64,000 bases of DNA from Polynucleobacter sp. TUM22923 (GCF_030295705.1 NZ_AP027274.1:1674001-1738000); one strand, 5' to 3'. Positions 1-9,575 are shown, counted from the first letter of the stretch. Program-made: numbers and translations. The notes: generated from the sequence alone by a model not told the origin.

Positions 1-384
1 GGTATTTTTCTCGACAGGTCCTGCCGATTTAGGGTGCCATAGAACAGCGCCAAATTTACGTGGGTCATGCAAACGCAAGCTCAACTCATCAAACTCAAAT
101 GTGACGCGGTCATGCGTCTTGAGGACATCGCTACTGGGCAATACGCGCAGAGTTCCGGTCATGCCCAAATGAATAAGCAAATAACCCGCATCCATTTCAA
201 TTAATAAGTACTTTCCACGACGCTCAATTCCCCAGACTTTCTGCCCTGGCAGCCATTTTCCTAGCTGCGCAGGGACTGGCCAACGTAAGCGGCCATCAAT
301 GACATTAACTGCACTGATGGTTCGCCCATTTAAATGGGGTTTGATACCCAAACGGGTAACTTCGACTTCGGGGAGTTCTGGCAT
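1..384 (-). CDS. mutM: Formamidopyrimidine-DNA glycosylase, N-terminal part (cut by window edge)
   Basis: The first 128 codons of a Fpg/MutM bifunctional glycosylase/AP lyase, which excises oxidised purines such as 8-oxoguanine. The protein starts MPELPEVE, the family hallmark: after Met removal, Pro2 is the Schiff-base nucleophile and Glu3 the catalytic acid. The following stretch RRGKYLLIEMD and the LIHLGMTG motif fit the N-terminal beta-sandwich domain. The C-terminal helix-two-turn-helix and zinc finger lie outside the window. It diverges from the TPR-LolB gene with only 29 bp between the two starts, as is usual in Burkholderiaceae. Confidence 0.95.
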   Translation of the reverse strand, partial: MPELPEVEVTRLGIKPHLNGRTISAVNVIDGRLRWPVPAQLGKWLPGQKVWGIERRGKYLLIEMDAGYLLIHLGMTGTLRVLPSSDVLKTHDRVTFEFDELSLRLHDPRKFGAVLWHPKSAGPVEKNT

Positions 385-413
385 GAATGCATTGTAGATT
401 CGCGGATTAGAAT

Positions 414-1907
414 ATGCTTATGATTCCATTTTTTATAAAATCGCACTTTCGAGATTTATTACTCGCCTCCAGCCTAGGAATCTGCCTTTTTACCGGCCAG
501 GCCCTTGCCAAAACCAATAGTATCGAAAGCGGTGAGGCCATATTTGAGGTTTTGGCCTCTGAAATTGCCCTGCAACGCGGAGAAGCCGGTCTTGCCTATA
601 AAACCTATCTGGAACTCGCACGCCAACTAGATGATCCACGCCTTGCACAACGGGCCATGGAAATCGCCATTAACGCAGGCGCTCCCGATCTAGCCCTTCA
701 GGCGGCTCAAACCTGGGATGGGCTTGCTGGTCCTAAGCAGACCAAACCAAAAGAAGTGTTGATCACTCTCTTAATCTTAAATCAGCGTTGGTCAGATGCC
801 GTACAACCCGCTATCGCCCTCTTACGTCAGCAAACCCCAGCACAACGAGAAATCACACTCCAGCAAATTCAAGCATTGCTAGCCAAAGCAAAAGATGAGT
901 CGGAGGCATTGCGGGCTTTCTACGAAATTGTTTCAACTCAGAAACCTCTCCCAAAAGATTTAGGACTCATGTACACCTACGCTATGTCTGCCGAAAAGGC
1001 TGGACAAATTGACGTGATGGAAAAAACATTGCGCGAAATCTTGCGTATCGACCCCAATAATGTCAATAGTTTGAATGCGCTTGGGTACGCTATGGCTGAT
1101 CGCAATCAAAAGCTACCCGAGGCATTAAAGCTCATTAGTAAAGCGCATCAGCTATCACCCAAAGATGGTTTTATTTTAGACAGTCTAGGTTGGGTGAACT
1201 TTCGCATGGGTAAAAATGCGCTGGCGTTAGAACAACTTGAGCAAGCATTTACTATCAAACCTGAAGCAGACATTGCCGCCCATATTGGCGAAGTCCTATG
1301 GGTAACGAATCGACCTACCCAAGCGGAGGCTATTTGGCGCAAAGGCCAACTACTCGACGCTAACAATCCTACACTTAAAGAAACAGTAAAACGCTTAAAG
1401 CCAGATTGGTCTGTTGCGGATACCGCCCTCAAGGGCACGTGGGACGGGCGTTTCTCGGTGAAGGTTACCGGGCTTACCGAAGGAAATAATCAAGGTGGCT
1501 CGGGTGGATTTTCACTAACTCAAGATGCACTCATTGATGTACTTGAAATTCGGAACCCTATGGGTGGATCGATTGCAAAAATAACGATTAAGCCAGGTGA
1601 AGCTATCTTAGAGCGTGATGGGCAAATAGTGACTGCGATTGATGCAGACACTCTGATTCAGAATACCTTAGGACTGCCTTTACCAGCGCGTGGATTATCG
1701 GACTGGCTTAGAGGAAATATTCGTCCAGGAACTAACGCTAGTGTTGAACGAAATACGCAAGGTCAAGTTGATAAAATTACTCAAGACGGCTGGATTCTCA
1801 ACTACGTCTGGGGAAATTCTCAGCGCTTAGAAAAACTCACGATGACGCGTAGCTCCAATGTTGGGTCGATTGATATTCGCCTCATTTTTGATGCCTCGAA
1901 TGACTGA
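414..1907 (+). CDS. TPR protein fused to a LolB-like lipoprotein-localisation domain
   Basis: A 497-residue exported protein. Residues 1-32 form a signal peptide ending ALA at 30-32; Cys24 is not in a lipobox (Ile at -1), so cleavage by signal peptidase I is expected. Residues about 40-335 are helical TPR-type repeats (for example NSLNALGYAMADRN). From about residue 343 the sequence changes to a LolB fold: WDGRFSVKVTG, then EIRNPMGGSIAKI, then LGLPLPARGLSDWLRGN and QDGWILNYVW, matching LolB's lipoprotein-accepting beta-barrel in order. In related bacteria a TPR gene and a separate lolB precede ispE, so this looks like an in-frame fusion in which LolB lost its own signal and acylated Cys. It overlaps ispE by 8 bp. 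The exact role of the fused protein is inferred. Confidence 0.85.
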   Translation: MLMIPFFIKSHFRDLLLASSLGICLFTGQALAKTNSIESGEAIFEVLASEIALQRGEAGLAYKTYLELARQLDDPRLAQRAMEIAINAGAPDLALQAAQTWDGLAGPKQTKPKEVLITLLILNQRWSDAVQPAIALLRQQTPAQREITLQQIQALLAKAKDESEALRAFYEIVSTQKPLPKDLGLMYTYAMSAEKAGQIDVMEKTLREILRIDPNNVNSLNALGYAMADRNQKLPEALKLISKAHQLSPKDGFILDSLGWVNFRMGKNALALEQLEQAFTIKPEADIAAHIGEVLWVTNRPTQAEAIWRKGQLLDANNPTLKETVKRLKPDWSVADTALKGTWDGRFSVKVTGLTEGNNQGGSGGFSLTQDALIDVLEIRNPMGGSIAKITIKPGEAILERDGQIVTAIDADTLIQNTLGLPLPARGLSDWLRGNIRPGTNASVERNTQGQVDKITQDGWILNYVWGNSQRLEKLTMTRSSNVGSIDIRLIFDASND

Positions 1908-2802
1908 AGAAAATTCTACAAATAGTCTTTTCAAAGATGGCTTGCAACTACGCTGCCCAGCAAAACTCAATCTCTTTCTTCATATTGTTGGGCAACGTTC
2001 TGATGGTTACCATTTACTGCAATCTGTCTTTCAGCTGATTGATTGGTGCGACATCCTCACGCTCAAACGCATTCCAGAAAATGAGATTCGTCGCATTAAC
2101 CCGATTCATGGAGTCCCCCCAGAACACGATCTCGTAGTTCGCGCGGCCCACCTATTAAAAGATTTTTGCCAGACAGAGCAAGGCGTTGAAATCGACCTGA
2201 CCAAAACAATCCCAATGGGTGCCGGCCTTGGGGGTGGATCCTCGGATGCAGCGTGTACCTTGATTGGCCTTAATCAACTCTGGGACCTTAAATTAGATAC
2301 CCCCACCCTCAGCCAACTTGGACTAAAACTTGGTGCCGATGTCCCCTTCTTTCTCTATGGCCAAAATGCTTTCGTAGAAGGAATTGGAGAGCAAATACGC
2401 GCAATACCCCTGCAAACTCAAGACTTTGTGGTCATTTTTCCAAACAAGGGCATTGCGACTGCTCAAATTTTTCAGAGCCCTGAATTGACCCGAGACCACG
2501 CTCCGATTACAATTGATGACTTTCTTGCATCACCAAGCGCATTTCGATCGAATGATTGTCAGGCGGTAGCGGTGCAAAAATGTCCTGAAGTGAAGCAAGT
2601 ATTAGATTGGATTGCCGAGGTAGTGCCGAATGCGGCGCCTTGCATGTCCGGCTCTGGAAGTAGCGTATTTTCAGCCTTAGACCCTAAGACTGACAGCGCC
2701 AAACTAGAAAATCTTCTGCAAAATCTTCCAAAAGGATGGATAGGTCGAATTGTTCGGGGCTTAAATAAAAATCCCGCTTACAATTTGATTTCTTCAGAAT
2801 AA
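1900..2802 (+). CDS. ispE: 4-diphosphocytidyl-2-C-methyl-D-erythritol kinase
   Basis: GHMP kinase of the MEP isoprenoid pathway; it phosphorylates CDP-methylerythritol. With the chosen start the protein has 300 residues. PAKLNLFLH at about 20-28 carries the substrate-side Lys, PMGAGLGGGSSDAA at 105-118 is the glycine-rich ATP loop, and GADVPFF at about 146-152 holds the catalytic Asp. A C-terminal MSGSGSSVF motif is also present. The ATG at 1900 overlaps the stop of the TPR-LolB gene as ATGACTGA, suggesting translational coupling. ATGs at 1858 and 1891 are also in frame, but the first adds residues that lie wholly inside the LolB domain. Confidence 0.95.
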   Translation: MTEENSTNSLFKDGLQLRCPAKLNLFLHIVGQRSDGYHLLQSVFQLIDWCDILTLKRIPENEIRRINPIHGVPPEHDLVVRAAHLLKDFCQTEQGVEIDLTKTIPMGAGLGGGSSDAACTLIGLNQLWDLKLDTPTLSQLGLKLGADVPFFLYGQNAFVEGIGEQIRAIPLQTQDFVVIFPNKGIATAQIFQSPELTRDHAPITIDDFLASPSAFRSNDCQAVAVQKCPEVKQVLDWIAEVVPNAAPCMSGSGSSVFSALDPKTDSAKLENLLQNLPKGWIGRIVRGLNKNPAYNLISSE

Positions 2803-2807
2803 GCTGT

Positions 2808-2884
2808 AGGGGAATCGCCAAGCTGGTTAAGGCACTGGATTTTGATTCCAGCATGCGAAGGTTCGAATCCTTCTTCCCCTGCCA
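2808..2884 (+). tRNA. tRNA-Gln (anticodon TTG), CCA encoded
   Basis: A 77-nt cloverleaf: acceptor strand AGGGGAA pairs with TTCCCCT, followed by discriminator G and an encoded CCA at 2882-2884. The anticodon stem CTGGA/TCCAG (2835-2839 and 2847-2851) encloses the loop TTTTGAT, giving anticodon TTG at 2842-2844. The T-loop contains GTTCGAATC. It lies 5 bp after ispE and 59 bp before prs, the standard betaproteobacterial order, so it may be cotranscribed with its neighbours. Confidence 0.97.
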
Positions 2885-2943
2885 ATTACTGTAGATAACA
2901 CCAAAAACATCCATTCAAACCCCACCTCATACCCAAAACGCCT

Positions 2944-3912
2944 ATGTCCGCCCCAATGAATGCTGATCTATTGACCCTATTTACCGGTAATGCAAATCCG
3001 GTTTTGGCCCATGCGGTTGCTAAAGAGCTCAATCTCTCGATGGGTAAAGCGTTTGTAGGTCGTTTCTCTGATGGCGAAATTCAGGTAGAAATACAAGAAA
3101 ACGTCCGCGGTAAAAATGTGGTGGTAATGCAATCAACTTGTGCCCCTACTAACGATAGCTTGATGGAGCTCATGATCATGATTGATGCCCTCAAACGCGC
3201 CTCGGCAGGTCGTATCACCGCAGTAATCCCTTACTTTGGCTATGCCAGGCAGGATCGTCGTCCCCGCTCAGCGCGAGTCGCCATCTCCGCCAGAATCGTT
3301 GCCAATATGTTGCAATCTGTTGCCGGTGTTGAGCGCGTGCTGACGATGGACCTTCACGCTGACCAAATTCAAGGATTTTTTGATATTCCGGTCGACAATA
3401 TCTACTCTTCCCCAGTCCTACTTGCTGATTTGCAGGCTCAGAAGACCCAAAAAGATCTCATTATTGTTTCCCCTGACATTGGCGGCGTTGTTCGTGCTCG
3501 CGCTATGGCAAAACAACTAGGTACTGATTTGGCGATTATTGATAAACGCCGCCCTAAGGCAAATGTATCCGAAGTCATGCATTTAATTGGTGAAGTTGAA
3601 GGTCGTCATTGCGTCATCATGGATGACATCATTGATACCGGTGGCACCCTCTGCAAGGCCGCAGAAGCACTCAAGGAGCGTGGCGCCAAGGGTGTTACCG
3701 CATATTGCACCCACGCTGTCCTTTCGGGTGGCGCAGTAGCGCGTATCGCTGCCTCCGAACTGGATGAACTCGTAGTTACCGACACGATTCCACTGACATC
3801 AGAGGCGCTAAAAGTGGCAAAGATTCGCCAATTAACTGTTGCCCCCATCCTTGCTGAAACCCTTTCTCGCATTTGCAAGGGCGATTCAGTCATGTCCATG
3901 TTTGCCGAATAA
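2944..3912 (+). CDS. prs: Ribose-phosphate pyrophosphokinase
   Basis: Makes PRPP from ribose 5-phosphate and ATP for purine, pyrimidine, NAD, His and Trp synthesis. The 322-residue protein has VGRFSDGE near 40, [13 protein letters not shown] near 65, [10 protein letters not shown] near 96, the catalytic-loop region [12 protein letters not shown] (here [12 protein letters not shown], about 137) and the PRPP loop [13 protein letters not shown] from residue 224. Length is that of class I bacterial enzymes. No clear Shine-Dalgarno precedes the ATG at 2944; the ATG at 2956 is an alternative and would remove four residues. Confidence 0.97.
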   Translation: MSAPMNADLLTLFTGNANPVLAHAVAKELNLSMGKAFVGRFSDGEIQVEIQENVRGKNVVVMQSTCAPTNDSLMELMIMIDALKRASAGRITAVIPYFGYARQDRRPRSARVAISARIVANMLQSVAGVERVLTMDLHADQIQGFFDIPVDNIYSSPVLLADLQAQKTQKDLIIVSPDIGGVVRARAMAKQLGTDLAIIDKRRPKANVSEVMHLIGEVEGRHCVIMDDIIDTGGTLCKAAEALKERGAKGVTAYCTHAVLSGGAVARIAASELDELVVTDTIPLTSEALKVAKIRQLTVAPILAETLSRICKGDSVMSMFAE

Positions 3913-3919
3913 GTCAAAA

Positions 3920-3941
3920 AAGCACTTCAAAGCTTGTTTTT
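3920..3941 (+). terminator. Weak hairpin followed by T-run after prs
   Basis: Just after the prs stop an A-rich arm ending AAAGC and an arm starting GCTTG followed by TTTTT can pair across the 8-nt loop ACTTCAAA, with one bulged base. The stem is mostly A-T, so it is a weak candidate intrinsic terminator separating prs from rplY. Confidence 0.3.
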
Positions 3942-3985
3942 AATCGTTTTTAGCCTCTTAGGGGTGTAAATCCCTATTCCCACGA

Positions 3986-3991
3986 TATAAT
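3986..3991 (+). promoter_or_regulatory. Candidate -10 element for rplY
   Basis: A consensus TATAAT hexamer lies 57 bp upstream of the rplY start in the 136-bp gap after prs. I see no good -35 hexamer 16-18 bp upstream. A short dyad TAGGG/CCCTA (about 3960-3977) sits where the -35 should be, so the site may need an activator or be extended in another way. Confidence 0.5.
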
Positions 3992-4048
3992 CAAAGGCTT
4001 TTCTGTTTGGTCGCGAACGGAAATTAACCTTAATTTTAGGAATTCAAT

Positions 4049-4684
4049 ATGAACGTAGTAGCCTTTAAAAGAAGCGTACAGGGAACGGGTGCGAGCCGCC
4101 GTCTGCGCATCGCCGGTAAAACTCCGGGAATCATTTATGGCGGTAAAGACGCTGTATCCGTGATTGAGTTAGATCACAACGCACTGTTTCATGCTCTCCG
4201 TAAGGAAGCCTTCCATTCCTCCATTCTCGATCTTGATGTCGACGGCAAAACTGAAAAAGTATTGTTGCGCGATTATCAGATGCATCCATTTAGGCCTTTG
4301 GTTTTGCACATTGACTTTCAGCGTGTATCCGCAACTGAGAAAGTGCATATGCGCGTTCCATTGCATTACATTAATGCTGAAGCTGCTCCTGCCGTCAAGC
4401 TGCAAGGTGCAGTAGTTAGTCATATCGCTACTGAATTGGAAGTGTCTTGCTTACCAGCAGACCTGCCAGGATTCATTGACGTTGACTTGAGTAACATTGA
4501 AGTGGGTCGCGGTATTCACGCAAAAGACATCGCACTACCAAAAGGCGTTTCTCTGGTATTGCATGTTGAGCAAGAAAACCCTGTGTTAGCTAATGCACGT
4601 ATTCCAACCGTGAAAGCTGCTGATACTGAAGCAGCTCCGGCTGCTGCAGCTGCAGCGCCAGCGGCTCCAAAAGATAAGGCTTAA
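4049..4684 (+). CDS. rplY: 50S ribosomal protein L25/general stress protein Ctc
   Basis: Binds 5S rRNA in the large ribosomal subunit. The 211-residue protein is the long Ctc/TL5 form: an N-terminal L25 domain ([16 protein letters not shown] at about 17-32, [21 protein letters not shown] near 70-90, with LHIDFQRV typical) followed by the beta-rich C-terminal domain. It ends in an Ala/Pro-rich tail with a run of alanines. A TTTAGGAATTCAAT Shine-Dalgarno region precedes the ATG. An intrinsic terminator follows directly, so it appears monocistronic. Confidence 0.97.
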   Translation: MNVVAFKRSVQGTGASRRLRIAGKTPGIIYGGKDAVSVIELDHNALFHALRKEAFHSSILDLDVDGKTEKVLLRDYQMHPFRPLVLHIDFQRVSATEKVHMRVPLHYINAEAAPAVKLQGAVVSHIATELEVSCLPADLPGFIDVDLSNIEVGRGIHAKDIALPKGVSLVLHVEQENPVLANARIPTVKAADTEAAPAAAAAAPAAPKDKA

Positions 4685-4712
4685 TTATTTAAGCCCCATC
4701 TTTGCGACAGAG

Positions 4713-4743
4713 AAGGCCCGCTTGATAGCGGGTTTTCTTTTTT
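4713..4743 (+). terminator. Intrinsic terminator of rplY
   Basis: Perfect GC stem CCCGC (4717-4721) and GCGGG (4728-4732) around the loop TTGATA, extended by A/T pairs at the base, followed by a run of T with one C (4733-4743). It ends the rplY transcript ahead of pth. Confidence 0.9.
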
Positions 4744-4774
4744 GTGAAAATGCTTTTATGCTTAAGCTCACATC

Positions 4775-5371
4775 ATGATTAAATTAATTATTGGCCTAGG
4801 TAATCCTGGCGAAGAACATATGGAAGATCGGCATAATGCTGGCTTCTGGTTTGTTGACGCCCTTGGAAGACAACTGCAGGTTCGCTTTGAAACAGAAAAG
4901 CGCTTTCATGGGAAAGTGGCGAAAGCCCGCTGGGAAGGTGAAGATCTCTACTTGCTCAAGCCTAGTACCTATATGAACCTGAGCGGTCAAGCAGTTGGAG
5001 CACTCTGCCGCTTTCATAAAATTGCGCCCAAAGATATTTTAGTTGTTCAAGATGAGCTAGATATTAAGCCTGGTACAGCGCGCCTGAAACTGGGTGGTGG
5101 CACGGGTGGGCATAACGGCTTAAAAGATATTCAAGCTCATCTGGGCACCCCAGACTACTGGCGGCTTCGTTTGGGTATCGGCCACCCACGTGATCTCGCT
5201 GCTGAGGGTGCTCGCCCCATGGAGGTAGCTGACTACGTACTAAGAAGGCCGCTACAAGCAGAGCAAAAGCAGATCGCCGCTAGTATCGAAGATGGTTTAC
5301 AGATTCTGTCGCTGCTAATGAAGGGTGATCCACAGGCTGCCATGCTAGAACTACACTCCAAAGTCAATTAA
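4775..5371 (+). CDS. pth: Peptidyl-tRNA hydrolase
   Basis: Releases peptides from dropped-off peptidyl-tRNA. The 198-residue protein contains every key residue of the bacterial Pth family at standard positions: Asn10 (GLGNPG), catalytic His20 (RHNAGF), Asn68 (YMNLSG), Asp93 (QDELD) and Asn114 (GGHNGLK). It follows rplY, as in many proteobacteria. Its stop lies 4 bp from the end of the convergent ferredoxin gene, leaving no room for a separate terminator. Confidence 0.97.
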   Translation: MIKLIIGLGNPGEEHMEDRHNAGFWFVDALGRQLQVRFETEKRFHGKVAKARWEGEDLYLLKPSTYMNLSGQAVGALCRFHKIAPKDILVVQDELDIKPGTARLKLGGGTGGHNGLKDIQAHLGTPDYWRLRLGIGHPRDLAAEGARPMEVADYVLRRPLQAEQKQIAASIEDGLQILSLLMKGDPQAAMLELHSKVN

Positions 5372-5375
5372 AGCA

Positions 5376-5645
<270 letters not shown>

Positions 5646-5657
5646 TTATATACCGAT

Positions 5658-6170
<513 letters not shown>

Positions 6171-6201
6171 TTATCAGCTACAAGCTTGAGTTTAGTCTTT
6201 T

Positions 6202-6822
6202 TTAGATCGCCTTAGACCGAAATAGACAAGCCTTTACCTGGCCAGCCTCTAAGTATTTCTTGCAGTGCCATTCTGGTACCAACGCTTCTAGCTCCTCGCG
6301 AGTACGACTAGCCGGAAACTCTACATAAATCCCACCACCAGCAGTGTCATCACAGATGCGGGCAGCCTCCAACAGGGCTTGATCTAGTAAAGCCCCCTCC
6401 TGAAAAGGAGGATCAATAAAAATCAAATTACTAGAACCATCTATTTGATGCTTTAGAAATTCCAAACTATCTGCCTGAGTAATATGCACCCCTCCCGGAA
6501 CTGGAGAAGACTGAAGTAAGGCGAAGTTTTTTAAGAGATTGGCTACCGCCTTCTTATCTTTTTCTAATAAGACCACCTTATCAGCGTGTCGTGATGCCGC
6601 TTCAAAACCCAGGGCACCAGTACCAGCGAATAAGTCAAGGCAACGTAAACCTATTAAATCTTGCCCTAGCCAGTTGAATAAGGTTTCACGAACACGGTCT
6701 ATAGTGGGACGCAGGCCGGGTAAATCCAACACATTAATTAATCGACTGCGCCAGATGCCCCCAATAATGCGTATCTTTTGAGGTGCCTCTGTGCGGTTTT
6801 TTGGCTTGACCGATTTATTTAT
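6202..6822 (-). CDS. rsmD: 16S rRNA (guanine(966)-N2)-methyltransferase, apparent ATA start
   Basis: SAM-dependent methyltransferase acting on G966 of 16S rRNA. Motifs: GLRPTIDRVRETLFNWL, DLFAGTGALGFEAASR (SAM loop) and IFIDPPFQEG (catalytic DPPF). No ATG, GTG or TTG occurs in frame between the stop codon at 6832-6834 and a GTG at 6732, yet the conserved N-terminal motif KIRIIGGIWRSR lies upstream of that GTG and must be translated. The only candidate start with a ribosome site is ATA at 6820-6822, preceded by AGGAG with a 6-nt spacer; it gives MNKSVKPKNRTEAP and a normal 206 residues. It overlaps the end of the upstream M16 gene. Product is certain; the start is inferred. Confidence 0.9.
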   Translation of the reverse strand: MNKSVKPKNRTEAPQKIRIIGGIWRSRLINVLDLPGLRPTIDRVRETLFNWLGQDLIGLRCLDLFAGTGALGFEAASRHADKVVLLEKDKKAVANLLKNFALLQSSPVPGGVHITQADSLEFLKHQIDGSSNLIFIDPPFQEGALLDQALLEAARICDDTAGGGIYVEFPASRTREELEALVPEWHCKKYLEAGQVKACLFRSKAI

Positions 6823-8161
6823 TGCGAGCTCCTAAGATTACGATCTTCATTCTATCCATTGCTAAGTGCTTCTGAAATGCAGTCTTAACTTGTTCCAAGG
6901 TTACTGCCTCGACTTGCCCAGTCCAAGTCTCCATCGTATCGAGCGGTAAATTATTCCAAGCAATAGAGGAGACGTTATCTAAGAGTTTGCGGTTGTTATC
7001 AATTCTTAAAGGGTAGCCATTGATTAAATTATCCTTTGCAGCGGTAAGCTCAACCACCGTAGGGCCATTTGCAATAAATTGTGCAATAGTCGAACTCATC
7101 ACTTCTAAGGCTAGGCTAGATTGATCATTTTTTGTTTGGAGTCCAGCCCTAAAAATACCCACATCTTTACCAGGCGCAAAGTAGCTCGAGACACTATAGG
7201 CAAGGCCGCGCTTTTCACGAACTTCTGCCATCAAACGAGATACAAAACCACCACCGCCTAAGACATAGTTGCCGACCAATAGAGGGAAGTAATCTGGGTC
7301 ACTTCGCGTAACTGCGGTCATTCCCATAGCAATATGGGCTTGCTGGGAATCAAAGGAAATCTGGGTTTCGCGTTGACTTAAAGGCTCTACTGGTGAACGC
7401 TCAAACGCAGGCAGCTTAGCAATAGCGCCTCCAGACTGTGGAATCTGCTGCAATAAACTGCGAACTATTTCTTGGGCATCAGTTTTAGTCACATCACCCA
7501 CAATACTGACGATCATGCGATCGCCTCGATAGAACTGTTTATGAAACTGCTGCAAATTGTCAGCGCTGATGTTAGCAATCGTTTTGACTGATGGGGACTC
7601 GGCAAGCGGATAGCTTCCATAAAGAACTTTTCTAAACCGACGCTCTAATACGGACTCTGGCTTAGTCTCTGATTCCAAAATGGCAGCGCTCATTCTTTGC
7701 TTCTCGCGCGCCAATATCTTGGGGTCATAAGTCGGATTACTTAACATGGCAGCCGCCAACTGCACTGCCCGATCACGTAGATCCTTTCTACTCAGACTAC
7801 GAATGCGCAGGATCGCACGCTCACCACTTACAGAGATACCCAGATTAGCGCCCAAATCAGCAATCTCATCTGCGATTTGTGCTTCTGATAAAACCCCCTT
7901 CTCAGACCGAGCGCCATAGTTCATTAGCTGCCCGGCAATGCTGGCTAAACCACTCTTGGCAACGGGATCATATCGATCGCCTGCATCAATACTGATCTCG
8001 ATATCTACCATAGGCAGCGCTTTAGTTTGTACTAGGTAAGCTTGCGCACCTTTGTGAGCATCCAGCTTTTCAATCGGCAAAATAGCATAAGCTGATGACA
8101 ACATACCCAGCATGAGTATGGCGCCAATAAAAGCGGGTTTGATCCGATGTTTTATTAGCAT
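6815..8161 (-). CDS. M16 family peptidase, non-catalytic partner subunit
   Basis: A 448-residue M16 (processing-peptidase-like) protein with a signal peptide (about 1-26, ending SAYA). The position of the zinc motif reads SIAGQLMNYGA instead of HxxEH, so the catalytic His and Glu are missing. The C-terminal half is intact, with VLGGGGFVSRLMAEVREKRGLAYSV. It follows the catalytic M16 gene with a TAATG stop-start overlap, so the two probably form a periplasmic heterodimer like the alpha/beta subunits of mitochondrial processing peptidase. The substrate is unknown. Its 3' end carries the rsmD ribosome site. Confidence 0.9.
   Translation of the reverse strand: MLIKHRIKPAFIGAILMLGMLSSAYAILPIEKLDAHKGAQAYLVQTKALPMVDIEISIDAGDRYDPVAKSGLASIAGQLMNYGARSEKGVLSEAQIADEIADLGANLGISVSGERAILRIRSLSRKDLRDRAVQLAAAMLSNPTYDPKILAREKQRMSAAILESETKPESVLERRFRKVLYGSYPLAESPSVKTIANISADNLQQFHKQFYRGDRMIVSIVGDVTKTDAQEIVRSLLQQIPQSGGAIAKLPAFERSPVEPLSQRETQISFDSQQAHIAMGMTAVTRSDPDYFPLLVGNYVLGGGGFVSRLMAEVREKRGLAYSVSSYFAPGKDVGIFRAGLQTKNDQSSLALEVMSSTIAQFIANGPTVVELTAAKDNLINGYPLRIDNNRKLLDNVSSIAWNNLPLDTMETWTGQVEAVTLEQVKTAFQKHLAMDRMKIVILGARNK
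6829..6833 (-). promoter_or_regulatory. Shine-Dalgarno AGGAG placing the rsmD start at ATA
   Basis: AGGAG on the minus strand (6833 to 6829), inside the last codons of the M16 peptidase gene, is followed by the six bases CTCGCA and then ATA at 6822-6820. The spacing is ideal for initiation at that codon, and no canonical start codon lies in frame nearby. Confidence 0.65.
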
Positions 8162-9549
8162 TACTTAGCTCCTTGCTTGGTCTCAACTGATTGGCGAACT
8201 TGCGGATCTAGTACCGCAATAGTAAGACCCTCATCCACTAGATATTTTTTAGCTACTGCCTGAACTTGAGCCGGCGTGATGGTCTGCATCTTATCTAACA
8301 TACGATCAATATCGCGCCAAGAAAAACCAGCTATTTCTGTAGTACCAATTTCCATCGCCTGGCCAAAAATAGAATCACGCTTATAAATTTGCTCTGACAG
8401 AATTCTTACTTTGATGCGCTGTAGCTCTGAATCCAATATTCCTTTATCTACAAGCTCTTTTAACGCCTTGCGAATACTCATCTCTGCCTGAGATACTGTT
8501 TTTCCTTTAGCTAGACTGGCTTGAATTAAAAATAGCTCAGGTCCTCTTGAAATCATGTCATACCCAACTCCGACATTATCGACAACCCGCTCTTGCTTGA
8601 CCAGAGTACGATTCAGGCGTGCATTGTCATAGCCGTCTAGCACTGCTGTCAGTAATTCCAATGCATAAGGCTCTACATCATCTAGCATTCCCGGATGTAA
8701 TTTAGGCACCTTCCAAGCCATGGCTAACTGAGCACTATCTGCAGCTGCTTTTACTTGAACTTGCTTGACCCCTTTTTGAATCGGCTCCACCTGCGGTTTG
8801 CGCACTGGCAACTCTTTAGGTGTTGCGACACCGTAAAACTTTTCAACAGACTTTAATACGGCGAGTGGATCAACATCACCGGTGATCACCACAGTTGCAT
8901 TGTTAGGGGTATACCAACTACGATACCAATCTCGCGCATCAGTTGCTTTCATATTTTCTAGGTCGTTCATCCAACCTATTACTGGATGACGATACGGTGA
9001 GCTCATATAAGCTGTGGCCATGAGAGATTCATAAAGAAGACTGCTGGGATTATCTTCAGTACGTAAACGACGCTCCTCCATCACCACCTGAATTTCTTTC
9101 AAAAATTCAGCATCATCAAAATTGAGATTGCTCATGCGATCAGCCTCAAGCTTCATCACATCCTCTAATTTTGATTTTTCTACCTGTTGAAAATAGGCAG
9201 TGTAATCTCGCGAAGTAAAGGCATTTTCTCGGCCACCTACAGCAGCAACCAAGCGAGAAAACTCCCCCGACTTCACTTTATCCGTACCTTTGAACATCAT
9301 GTGCTCAAGTACGTGGGCTACACCTGTTCGACCATTCATCTCGTCCATAGAGCCTGCGCGATACCAGACCATGTGGGCGACTGTCGGAGCACGATGATCC
9401 TCTCGTACGATTAGCTTTAAGCCATTGGCGAGTTGATACTCATGGGTATCTGGCAAAGTACCGCCGGGTGCTGCCCAGGCACATTGACTGGATATCAACC
9501 AGCAGAAAGAAATTCGCAGTAAAGTGGAGCGCATCTGTAAGATCACCAT
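8161..9549 (-). CDS. M16 family zinc metallopeptidase, catalytic subunit
   Basis: A 462-residue exported M16 protease. The inverted zinc motif HVLEH at 79-83 binds zinc through both His residues, with Glu82 as general base and Glu159 (VVMEER) as third ligand, at the family's usual distance. The N-terminus is a signal peptide ending AWA near residue 26. An in-frame ATG at 9534 (MRSTLLRIS) preceded by GGTGA is an alternative start and gives a cleaner signal sequence. It is the first gene of a minus-strand run with the inactive M16 partner, rsmD and coaD, and diverges from ftsY with 26 bp between starts. Confidence 0.93.
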   Translation of the reverse strand: MVILQMRSTLLRISFCWLISSQCAWAAPGGTLPDTHEYQLANGLKLIVREDHRAPTVAHMVWYRAGSMDEMNGRTGVAHVLEHMMFKGTDKVKSGEFSRLVAAVGGRENAFTSRDYTAYFQQVEKSKLEDVMKLEADRMSNLNFDDAEFLKEIQVVMEERRLRTEDNPSSLLYESLMATAYMSSPYRHPVIGWMNDLENMKATDARDWYRSWYTPNNATVVITGDVDPLAVLKSVEKFYGVATPKELPVRKPQVEPIQKGVKQVQVKAAADSAQLAMAWKVPKLHPGMLDDVEPYALELLTAVLDGYDNARLNRTLVKQERVVDNVGVGYDMISRGPELFLIQASLAKGKTVSQAEMSIRKALKELVDKGILDSELQRIKVRILSEQIYKRDSIFGQAMEIGTTEIAGFSWRDIDRMLDKMQTITPAQVQAVAKKYLVDEGLTIAVLDPQVRQSVETKQGAK

Positions 9550-9575
9550 ATTCCAAAAATTAAATTGTATCGACT

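Noticed and set aside
6202..6732. rsmD starting at the GTG at 6732
   Set aside because: This would delete the conserved RIIGG.WR segment of the enzyme and has no ribosome binding site of the AGGAG type.
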